From contig JAGXNT010000012.1 in NCBI GenBank assembly GCA_019894765.1, positions 1-37,752 on the forward strand: a DNA stretch of 37,752 nt, given 5' to 3'. The position numbers and the translations under genes are program-made. The stretch comes from Candidatus Heimdallarchaeota archaeon (GTDB lineage: Archaea > Asgardarchaeota > Heimdallarchaeia > JABLTI01). Position 1 is the stretch's first letter, and each line of letters starts with the position of its first letter. Under the pieces are notes generated by a model. The model was not told where the DNA came from and made no database searches. It saw only the letters and a program-made list of their open reading frames with translations. Below are positions 24,553 to 32,209 of the stretch, one piece after another.

Positions 24553-24960
24553 TTAAACTGATTTTACACTGTCTCGAGCACCACAAGCTTCGCATACGAG
24601 AAAGTTGATTCGATCCTCTTTAACCAAATGAGTATCTGGTTTTCCACATTCTGAGCAAATAACATATTCCTTCATGTAGCGATTCAATAAATCAATCATG
24701 GTTCCTCGATTATGCTTGCCTGAAAAGACTGCTCTTTGACCTTCAATATTAGCAGAGGTTGCTAATTCTTTTGTTAGGAATTTTAAGAGATGATTCTCAT
24801 CTCGATTTAATGCGGTTACAACTTGGTGCCAATTTTGAAAGAAAGAACGATTTCCTTCAATTACTACATCAGGTTTTGGCGGGTCGAAACGAGATTTTTC
24901 AAAGATTTTCTCTGGCAATTGCTCTCGAGCGCGTTTGAGCAATTCTTCATAATTTGACAT
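24553..24960 (-). CDS. Translation initiation factor 2 subunit beta (aIF2-beta)
   Basis: This encodes 135 residues, the normal archaeal length. Residues ~1-25 form the helix that binds aIF2-gamma, the central alpha-beta domain includes RSFFQNWHQVVTALNRDENHLLKFL, and a C-terminal zinc ribbon has Cys102/105 and Cys123/126. It helps the aIF2 heterotrimer place initiator tRNA on the 30S subunit. It is first gene of the aIF2-beta / DUF424 / NMD3 operon. Confidence 0.97.
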   Translation of the reverse strand: MSNYEELLKRAREQLPEKIFEKSRFDPPKPDVVIEGNRSFFQNWHQVVTALNRDENHLLKFLTKELATSANIEGQRAVFSGKHNRGTMIDLLNRYMKEYVICSECGKPDTHLVKEDRINFLVCEACGARDSVKSV

Positions 24961-25104
24961 GAAGCTATTTCTCTAACATCTGAAACTTAAATCTTTTGAC
25001 TAGTTTATCATGAATAGTTTTGGAGGAAAAAGAAATTAAACAAATCAGAAAATCATCGCCGAAAAAACCAAAAAGACTCTCACAAATATCAAATCGTGGA
25101 TTAG

Positions 25105-25893
25105 ATGACTCAAATAATTGGTATAATTGGCGGCTCCGGTTTCTATAAACCGGTTATTGATTCGCAGAAAAAAACAATCAAAACCCCATTCGGAGATGTA
25201 ATTGTATACTTGACACAGCTTGGAAACAAAGACATAGCTTTCATAACAAGACATGGAATAAAACATAGTATACCACCACATTTGGTTAATTATAGAGCCA
25301 ATATCTATGCATTACATCAATTAGGCGTTAGCAAAATTATAACCACTAGTGCAGTAGGTTCAATAAATAAAGATATACCACCAGGGAGTTTTATCGTACC
25401 AGATCAATTTATTGATTTCACAAAAAGCAGACCTAAAACATTTTTCGATGGAAAATTTGAGATAACTTTGCATTCAGGTGAAAAACGTTCTGGAGTTATT
25501 CATATAGATCTCACAAATCCATATTGTTCAGATATTCGAAAAGTGATTACGTCAGCTGGGAAAGAATGCAAGATTGATATTCATGATAAAGGAGTTTATG
25601 TGTGTACTGAGGGACCAAGATTTGAAACACCGGCAGAAATAAATGCTTTTAGAATTTTAGGAGGAACTCTGGTTGGCATGACATCTGTTACTGAATGTAT
25701 ACTAGCTAGAGAATTAGGAATGTGTCTTTCAACAATCTGCCTAGTAACTAATTTCGCTGCAGGAATGCAAGACAAAATTTCTCTTAAAGAAGTTTACAAG
25801 GAGTTTGAAGAAAAGCGAAAGAACTTGAAAAAAATAGTGGAAAAAACACTTGAGCAAATTACATACATTTCAGATAAATGTGATTGTAAATAA
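25105..25893 (+). CDS. MTAP/MTIP-family purine nucleoside phosphorylase
   Basis: This encodes 262 residues. The phosphate-binding start IGIIGGSGFY, the FITRHG loop (46-51), CTEGPRFETPAEI (167-179) and VGMTSVTECILARE (190-203) put it in the MTA phosphorylase family. The base-binding loop reads VTNFAAGMQDK, with Asn216 where adenine-specific MTAP has Asp. An Asn here is the mark of enzymes that prefer 6-oxopurines, so it may act on methylthioinosine, inosine or guanosine. The role is nucleoside salvage and methionine recycling. Confidence 0.9.
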   Translation: MTQIIGIIGGSGFYKPVIDSQKKTIKTPFGDVIVYLTQLGNKDIAFITRHGIKHSIPPHLVNYRANIYALHQLGVSKIITTSAVGSINKDIPPGSFIVPDQFIDFTKSRPKTFFDGKFEITLHSGEKRSGVIHIDLTNPYCSDIRKVITSAGKECKIDIHDKGVYVCTEGPRFETPAEINAFRILGGTLVGMTSVTECILARELGMCLSTICLVTNFAAGMQDKISLKEVYKEFEEKRKNLKKIVEKTLEQITYISDKCDCK

Positions 25894-25907
25894 AAAAGAA
25901 AAAATAG

Positions 25908-25926
25908 TAATCCCAAAAAGGGATTA
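25908..25926. terminator. Hairpin between convergent phosphorylase and HdrA genes
   Basis: TAATCCC-AAAAA-GGGATTA is a perfect 7-bp stem with a five-A loop, lying 14 bases past one stop and 21 bases before the other. A/T-rich flanks occur on both sides. It is a likely bidirectional terminator. Confidence 0.7.
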
Positions 25927-25947
25927 ATCTAAATTTTTAGTCGAAGA

Positions 25948-28900
25948 TCAAGGAGTAGGTGATTCGAGATCTTTCTTTTCATTAAAAGCAGTTTCAATCA
26001 TTGCTTCGATTTGCTCATTTGTGTAATGTTTCATTGAAATCGCACCTGCTGGGCATGCTACTGCACATGCACCGCATCCTTCACATAAAATCTCATTTAG
26101 ACTTGACTTTACTGTGCCATCTTCTTTTGTAATCAAAGTATAAGCACTATAAGGACAGGTAGCAATGCAAGTTCCACATCCAATACAGATATCTTCATCG
26201 TGTTGAGCTGTGATTGATTCTTTCTCAATAGTATCACTACTAATAAGTTCAGCAGCATATATTGCAGCAGCAGCGCCTTGAGCAACGGAATCAGTAATAT
26301 CCAGTGGTCCTCTACAAGTACCAGCTATGAATTTACCTGCGGATGTAGTTTCGACAGGTGCTAACTTTATATGTTTCTCAATAAAGAATCCGTTGGCGCT
26401 ACATGACAATCCGAAAGTTTCTGCAACTTTCTTAGCATCTGTTTGTGGTTCCATTGCAGTTTGAAGAACGATTAAGTCGGGGTAGTATCGTATATTTTTG
26501 TCTATTTCAGTGTTATAAGAATCAAAGTATAGTTTTCCTTCGACATCTTTTCTGATTTCACTTGGAATTCCTTTGATGTATTGAACATCCATACTTCGAG
26601 TTTTATTATAAAGCTCCTCATAACCCTTGCCAAATGTTCGTATGTCTTTGTAGAATAATAAGACCTCTATATCAGAACCGTATTTGTTCTTCATTAAGTA
26701 TGCATGCTTAATAGATGCAGTACAACAATACCGAGAGCAATATTCATTGTAGTTAAGATCTCTGCTGCCAACACAATTGATGAAAGCAATTGATTTTGGT
26801 TTCTCGCCTGTAGAAGGTACCACTAATTTCCCTTCAGTTGGTCCCGCAGAATTAGTTAACCGTTCATATTCTATACCAGTTATGATGTCTTGATAACCAG
26901 GTTCTTTGTAATGATATTGTGGGATTCGACTTGGATCGAAGTTTCTGAACCCAGTAGCTAGTACAATAGCTCCCACTTGAGCTTTGATGATTTCAGGTAC
27001 TTCATCATGTAGAATAGCATCAGCTTCGCAAGTACGTATACATTCTTTGCAAACACCACAGTTCGCACAATAAAGACATCTCGATGCTTCGCTTTGTGCA
27101 ACTTCTTCAGCTATTGATTTTACTACTTCCATGCTGAAATTAGATACTCTTTCTAATGGGTCTTCTTTTATTAGTTTCATTCGTTTTATGTCATTGGCTC
27201 TTTCGAGAGGAGCTTCTTGGATTCTATCTCCTGGTCGAATTCTTGTTTTGTAGATTTCGGATTTAGTAATTCCTAAAACTTGCCTTCTACCCACTAACAG
27301 ATTCATTCCTCGAAGGTATCTATGAGCTGATTCCCCAGCCCATTTTCCGGAAGCAATTGCTTCAATTACAGATTCAGGACTGTAGTAGAATTCACCGCAA
27401 ACGAAAATGTGTGGATTTGTGTCTGATTGTAGTGTCGTTGGATTAACAACTAAGTTGCCTTTTTCATCGATCATGTCTTGTGGAACAATACTTCTATCGA
27501 AATATTGCCCAATGGCAATGACAATCATATCTGCCTTGATCAGTTCTTCAGTTCCATCTTTTAGTTTAGGGTCGAATATTCCTTCATCATTGAAGACTTG
27601 TATACATTCAAGAATTTCCAAGCCAGTTACTTTACCTCTATTGCCTACAATGCGTTTAATTCCACAACTATTTACTATTTTGATGCCTTCTTCAATGGCA
27701 CCTTGAACCTCTTCTTCATATGCAGGCATATCCCTAAATTCTTCAAGACTAACTACTGTTATATCCACTGATCCTAAACGACGACAAGTTCGAGCAACAT
27801 CAATAGCGACATTCCCCCCACCAACAACCACGGTTTTTAATCCTTTAGTAGATGGCATTGTTCCTTCGTGAGCTTTTTTCAAGCATTCAATACCATATCG
27901 AACACCTTCTAATTCCTCACCTTCAACATTAAGCTTATACGCTCCAGCAGAACCTGTTGCAACTATAACGGCATCATATCCTCTTTGACGTAGCAAACCA
28001 CGTTTCTTTAATTGATCAAAAGTGAAATTTTCATTTTGGCCTACTGTATAGCCAGTTTTTAGTTCAACTCCCATATCAACTATCATTTGAATTTCCATGT
28101 CAAGGAGTTTCTTTGGCATACGATAATCAGGAACAGCATATTGTAGTAAACCACCTGCTTTCTCGTTCTTTTCAAAGACAGTAACATAGTACCCTCTTTT
28201 TACCAAGTCCCAAGCAGCAGAAAGACCAGCTGGTCCTCCTCCAACAACTGCAATTTTTTCCTTGTATTTCTTAGGAATAGGTTCAACTTTTGGTGGACCC
28301 TTCAATTGTGCAAATTCGTAATCGGAAACAAAACGCTTGAGAGTACGAATACTAACGGGATCATCTACTTGTGCTCGACTACATTCACCTTCACAATGAG
28401 CAGTACAAATACGACCACAGACTGAGGGGAAGGGCATTTCTTCACGAATGAGTTCCAATGATTCAGCAAATTTTCCTTCAGAGATAAGATTAACGTATCC
28501 TTGAACGTGGATATCCGCTGGACAACCATCTCGACAAGGAGGAATACCTTGCTTATCAATACTATAACATTGAGGAACCGCTTGTGGGAATGCAATGCCT
28601 ATAGCTTTAGTAGTACCTAATCCTTCATTAAATGTATCAATAATAACTGCGGGGCATGTTTCTACACAATCACCACAGGAAGTGCATTTGTCTGGATCAA
28701 CATATCTTGGATGCTTGTAGATATCTACTTCAAAATTTCCAACATAACCCGAGACTTTTGTAACTTCAGCTTTGGAATAAATCGTAATTTTTGGATGATC
28801 CGCTACTTCAGCCATTTTAGGTGTTAGAATACACGCGGAACAATCTTGCGTTGGAAATGTTTTATCTATTTGAGCCATTTTGCCACCAATAGTTGGTTCC

Positions 28901-29421
28901 TTTTCAACTAAAATGGTCTCAAACCCAAGCTTACCTAACGCAAGGGAAGCTGTTATACCTGCAATTCCCCCTCCAACAACCATAGCTTTTGGTATGCTAC
29001 CAACGGTATTTGGATCTAAAGGTACAAGTAATGCTGCTCTTCTAACTGCCATTCTGACGAGATCTTTTGCTTTCTTTGTAGCACTATCAATGTCATCAGT
29101 CACCCAGCTAACTTGTTCTCTGATGTTTGCCATTTCAAACAAGTATTTGTTTAGTCCTGCTCCTTGTACAGTATTTCTGAAAGTTGTTTCATGCATGTGT
29201 GGACTACACGAAGCAACAATAACCCGATTCAAATTATATTCAAGAATGTCTGCTTGAATTCGCATCTGACTTGGTTTTGAACAACTGTACTTGAGATTTT
29301 CAGCATGTGCAACATTGGGAAGTGTCTTTGCATATTCTGCTACCTCTTTACAATTAACAGTAGAAGCAATGTTAGTACCGCAATCACAAATATACACACC
29401 AATTTTAATTTCTTCACTCAT
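25948..29421 (-). CDS. hdrA: HdrA with an inserted GltD/NfnB-like NAD(P)H module
   Basis: This encodes 1,157 residues. The N-terminal HdrA part carries Cys12/Cys14, FAD Rossmann GGGIAG (150-155) and CTSCGDCVETCP (246-257). Inserted at about 285-710 is a GltD/NfnB-like unit: a Cys-rich N-terminal domain (CRDGCPADIHVQGY; CGRICTAHCEGEC), FAD motif GGGPAG (394-399) and NADPH motif VVGGGNVAIDVA (532-543). A Cys cluster CLYCANCGVCKECIRTC (782-798) leads back into HdrA with CVGSRD and CSRYCC (883-900). Two 4Fe-4S sites close the protein (1079-1090, 1113-1124). HdrA binds the bifurcating FAD in heterodisulfide reductase and its relatives; the insert would let it also take electrons from NAD(P)H. No HdrB, HdrC or hydrogenase is present here. 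SD AAGGAG precedes the ATG. Confidence 0.9.
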   Translation of the reverse strand: MSEEIKIGVYICDCGTNIASTVNCKEVAEYAKTLPNVAHAENLKYSCSKPSQMRIQADILEYNLNRVIVASCSPHMHETTFRNTVQGAGLNKYLFEMANIREQVSWVTDDIDSATKKAKDLVRMAVRRAALLVPLDPNTVGSIPKAMVVGGGIAGITASLALGKLGFETILVEKEPTIGGKMAQIDKTFPTQDCSACILTPKMAEVADHPKITIYSKAEVTKVSGYVGNFEVDIYKHPRYVDPDKCTSCGDCVETCPAVIIDTFNEGLGTTKAIGIAFPQAVPQCYSIDKQGIPPCRDGCPADIHVQGYVNLISEGKFAESLELIREEMPFPSVCGRICTAHCEGECSRAQVDDPVSIRTLKRFVSDYEFAQLKGPPKVEPIPKKYKEKIAVVGGGPAGLSAAWDLVKRGYYVTVFEKNEKAGGLLQYAVPDYRMPKKLLDMEIQMIVDMGVELKTGYTVGQNENFTFDQLKKRGLLRQRGYDAVIVATGSAGAYKLNVEGEELEGVRYGIECLKKAHEGTMPSTKGLKTVVVGGGNVAIDVARTCRRLGSVDITVVSLEEFRDMPAYEEEVQGAIEEGIKIVNSCGIKRIVGNRGKVTGLEILECIQVFNDEGIFDPKLKDGTEELIKADMIVIAIGQYFDRSIVPQDMIDEKGNLVVNPTTLQSDTNPHIFVCGEFYYSPESVIEAIASGKWAGESAHRYLRGMNLLVGRRQVLGITKSEIYKTRIRPGDRIQEAPLERANDIKRMKLIKEDPLERVSNFSMEVVKSIAEEVAQSEASRCLYCANCGVCKECIRTCEADAILHDEVPEIIKAQVGAIVLATGFRNFDPSRIPQYHYKEPGYQDIITGIEYERLTNSAGPTEGKLVVPSTGEKPKSIAFINCVGSRDLNYNEYCSRYCCTASIKHAYLMKNKYGSDIEVLLFYKDIRTFGKGYEELYNKTRSMDVQYIKGIPSEIRKDVEGKLYFDSYNTEIDKNIRYYPDLIVLQTAMEPQTDAKKVAETFGLSCSANGFFIEKHIKLAPVETTSAGKFIAGTCRGPLDITDSVAQGAAAAIYAAELISSDTIEKESITAQHDEDICIGCGTCIATCPYSAYTLITKEDGTVKSSLNEILCEGCGACAVACPAGAISMKHYTNEQIEAMIETAFNEKKDLESPTP

Positions 29422-29759
29422 ATTGGTTTGCTCCTTATACCTATCCAGGTGATTGAAAGGGTTGAATTTGATACTTTGTTTAATTTTTAGTGTACACTAG
29501 AAAAATCAAACATTTTTAATTTTAATCTAATATACAGATATTATGCAGACATCATTTTATAAATTTAGCTTATGATTTCTTTTTATCTCTAATTCTTTTA
29601 AAAAAACCATTTTCGAGTTATTTCTTAAATTTGAATTCTACTAAACATGAGAAATAGTAAAGCTTAAAACAATAATTCATAGTAAAGTAATTATACACTA
29701 AAGAAGGAATAGTTTAAAAATTTAATATAATAGAATAATAATTCAAAAGGAGAAGAACG
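29422..29759. promoter_or_regulatory. Shared promoter region between hdrA and the redox operon
   Basis: These 338 bases hold no gene. They contain a perfect 12-bp palindrome TAGTGTACACTA (29488-29499) and a half-site TACACTA (29694-29700) closer to the rightward gene. A run aatttaatataatag about 25-40 bases before 29760 is a candidate TATA box, and AAAGGAGA before the ATG is the ribosome site. The palindrome could be an operator for both transcripts; this is inference. Confidence 0.45.
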
Positions 29760-30605
29760 ATGTATAGTTATATATCTCTTAAAACAGAGTGTCCTAAATG
29801 CAGGAAATCTCTTATGGATAGGAAAACACCCATCGATGATATTCCAAGCATTAAACTGAAAATTATATCAAATAAAGAAGAGGGTATTATTTACTTTAGT
29901 GCTTTTTATGGAAGTTATAAATATCAAACTGATATTGATATAGAGAAGGATAAAGAGTACCTTTTTTCATGCCCTCATTGTAAGATTGAATTAAATTCAA
30001 ATGGCATTTGTGATTTATGCTCTGCGCCACTTATTCCGTTAAACATTAAAGATGGGGGAGTCATCAGATTTTGTTCAAGAGCAGGATGTAAAAAACATAA
30101 CATGGTTTTCGAGGATTTATCCTCAGTCCATAATTATTTCCAAGAAACCTATAATGAGAATATTATACTTGAACCTCATACACCTGAAGAATCTAAGGCT
30201 CATAAGGAATTAATCAAAAGTGGAACATTTCTAAGAATTTATTGCCCACACTGCAAAAAAAGCAATATTGAGAAAGGATCAGCGATCTTTCGGATTGTAA
30301 ATGGGAACGATGAAGCTGGGTATTTGATGCTAAGTCCTTACCTCAACGTTTTCACTTCCAAATCTACTGTATATATTCCGGAGGGCGCCGTAATAAACGA
30401 TATTCAATGTCCTCAATGTAAAACAACTTTACTTTCTGAGGAAACAAAATGTAAGGATTGTGAAGCCCCTGCAGTAGGTGTTTCTCTTGCTGCTTTAAGA
30501 AAACTAATTGATTTCTATTTCTGCTCTAAAAAAGGTTGTCATTGGCATAGCCTAAGTGAAGAAGATTTACATTATGTTTCATTAGAAGATAGTGATTACT
30601 GGTAG
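29760..30605 (+). CDS. Zinc-ribbon protein, internal tandem duplication (paralogue A)
   Basis: This encodes 281 residues built as two similar halves. Each half has CPxC, then about 54 residues, CPxC, about ten residues, CxxC, about 20 residues, C-x4-C. In the first half the cysteines are 11/14, 71/74, 84/87, 105/110; in the second they are 162/165, 217/220, 231/234, 255/260. The last pair of each half sits in FCS-x-x-GC-x-x-H. Several zinc or Fe-S sites are therefore likely, and no known family is recognised. It faces away from hdrA and lies upstream of a paralogue and a five-subunit flavin/Fe-S gene set, which suggests a role in assembling or serving that complex. Confidence 0.75.
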   Translation: MYSYISLKTECPKCRKSLMDRKTPIDDIPSIKLKIISNKEEGIIYFSAFYGSYKYQTDIDIEKDKEYLFSCPHCKIELNSNGICDLCSAPLIPLNIKDGGVIRFCSRAGCKKHNMVFEDLSSVHNYFQETYNENIILEPHTPEESKAHKELIKSGTFLRIYCPHCKKSNIEKGSAIFRIVNGNDEAGYLMLSPYLNVFTSKSTVYIPEGAVINDIQCPQCKTTLLSEETKCKDCEAPAVGVSLAALRKLIDFYFCSKKGCHWHSLSEEDLHYVSLEDSDYW

Positions 30606-30735
30606 GAAAATCACAAAACATCTTCTTTCATTTTTTTTTCCTTTATATTTTAAACAACATCACTTTAGAAAATCATTGAATAATCTTAAATTTCACTAAT
30701 AAAAGTTATATAATGAAAAATCCAATATAATTAAA

Positions 30736-30818
30736 AAAGTTAAGCTTAGCGTACTGTAATTCTTACTCATTAAAAAATTAAACTTCGCATAAGCAACTTA
30801 ACTTTAGCCTTCAGGAGG
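30736..30818 (+). promoter_or_regulatory. Inverted repeat and SD before paralogue B
   Basis: AAAGTTAAG (30736-30744) and CTTAACTTT (30797-30805) are a perfect 9-bp inverted repeat, 52 bases apart, immediately 5' of the SD AGGAGG (30813-30818) of the gene at 30826. The SD is also partly inside a small GCCT-TCAGG-AGGC hairpin. This may be a regulatory mRNA structure or an operator; no structure is tested. Confidence 0.3.
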
Positions 30819-30825
30819 CCGGTAA

Positions 30826-31614
30826 ATGAATGATTTAATATCATTAACAGTTTGGTGCCCGAACTGCAGTAAATCATTGATGGATAATGAAAAACTAGTT
30901 GACGGAAAACCTAGTGTAAAATTAGAAATTTCAGATGGAAAGAAGACCGGAACAATTCACCTAAGCTCCTATTATGGAAGCTACAATTTCGAAAGTGTTT
31001 TTGAAACCGAAACCGACAAAGAACACACTTTTAGCTGCACACAATGTGGTGACGCAATTACTTCTAATATAAAATGTGAAGATTGCCAAGCAAAAATGGT
31101 ACCTCTAAACATTGAAGGAATTGGCATGGTAAAGATCTGCTCCAGATCTGGGTGTAAACATCACACCATAGAAGTAGAAGATTTGGAATATCTAGATTAT
31201 TTCAGAGTTAAAAAAGAAATGCTGGAAAGCGGTACTTATCTGCGAACATTCTGTCCTCATTGTCATAAAAGTAATGTGGATGGAAACATCGTCAAATTTA
31301 AAATCACTAACCAAAAAGGTGAATCTGGTGACTTATTCCTCAGTCCATACCTAAACTTGTTTACTAATAAATCTACAATCGACATTCCTGAAGGTGAAGT
31401 TTTAAAGGACATTAGTTGTCCATTCTGTGAAGCTAGTCTAATAATTAAAGGTGCAAATTGTAAAGAATGTGCTTCACAAATTATTGGACTAAATGTTGCT
31501 GCTATTTCAAAACTAATTGAGTTTCGCTTTTGTACTAAGAAAGGTTGTCATTGGCACGGCTTAAGTGCTGATGATATGGAGTCTGTCTTATTAGAAGACA
31601 GTGATGCCTGGTAA
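30826..31614 (+). CDS. Zinc-ribbon protein, internal tandem duplication (paralogue B)
   Basis: This encodes 262 residues and is a clear paralogue of the gene before it, with the same two-half pattern: cysteines 11/14, 71/74, 84/87, 105/110 and 143/146, 198/201, 212/215, 236/241. The linker between halves is about 19 residues shorter. Shared signatures are SYYGSYNFESVFE-type first-half strands, the second-half LSPYLNLFTNKSTI, and the tail KKGCHWHGLS. An AGGAGG ribosome site is 7 bases before the ATG. The NuoE-like gene starts 44 bases after the stop, so this one is probably in the same operon. Function unknown. Confidence 0.8.
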   Translation: MNDLISLTVWCPNCSKSLMDNEKLVDGKPSVKLEISDGKKTGTIHLSSYYGSYNFESVFETETDKEHTFSCTQCGDAITSNIKCEDCQAKMVPLNIEGIGMVKICSRSGCKHHTIEVEDLEYLDYFRVKKEMLESGTYLRTFCPHCHKSNVDGNIVKFKITNQKGESGDLFLSPYLNLFTNKSTIDIPEGEVLKDISCPFCEASLIIKGANCKECASQIIGLNVAAISKLIEFRFCTKKGCHWHGLSADDMESVLLEDSDAW

Positions 31615-31657
31615 AAAACTAAAAACAAAGAAATCATAATCTGCGAGGATACTTCTT

Positions 31658-32209
31658 ATGAGCACAAAGAGCATTAATAAAATATCTACTCAAGATTTTG
31701 AGCTTAACTCCAATGCAAAACAGAAAATTAGTAAAATTCTAGAAACATCAAATCATGATCCGAAAAATCTGATACAGATTCTTCAAGACTTACAAGACGA
31801 ATTCCATTACTTGCCTGAAAAAATAATTTCTCATATTGCTAAGGAGTTGAAAATATCTGAACACCATATATTTGGTGTTGCTACCTTTTATTCTCAATTT
31901 AAATTCATTAAACCTGGCAAACATATAATCCGAGTTTGTATGGGAACAGCTTGCCACGTTCTAGGTGCCCAATCCTTACTTGATAATTTGTCTCGAGATT
32001 TAGGAATAAACACTGGTGAGACAACAAAAGATGATTTGTTTAGCCTTGAAAGTGTATACTGCTTGGGCTGTTGCGCTTTAGCTCCAGTAATGGTAATCGA
32101 TGAAGATGTCTATGGTAGTATGACAGCTGCGAAAGTAAATCGAATTTTGCGAAAATACCGCAAAGAAGCGAAGCCAAAACAAAACAAAAGTGGAGTTAAC
32201 AAAAAATGA
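31658..32209 (+). CDS. NuoE/HydC-like [2Fe-2S] thioredoxin-fold subunit
   Basis: This encodes 183 residues: a helical N-terminal domain then a thioredoxin-like domain with a [2Fe-2S] site at Cys94, Cys99, Cys135 and Cys139 (CMGTACHVLGA, YCLGCCALAP). This is the standard NuoE/HydC/HndA pattern. It relays electrons between the flavin site on the next subunit and other clusters. Its stop overlaps the start of the NuoF-like gene by 4 bases, and the C-terminal ~18 residues are a basic tail beyond the usual domain. Confidence 0.95.
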   Translation: MSTKSINKISTQDFELNSNAKQKISKILETSNHDPKNLIQILQDLQDEFHYLPEKIISHIAKELKISEHHIFGVATFYSQFKFIKPGKHIIRVCMGTACHVLGAQSLLDNLSRDLGINTGETTKDDLFSLESVYCLGCCALAPVMVIDEDVYGSMTAAKVNRILRKYRKEAKPKQNKSGVNKK

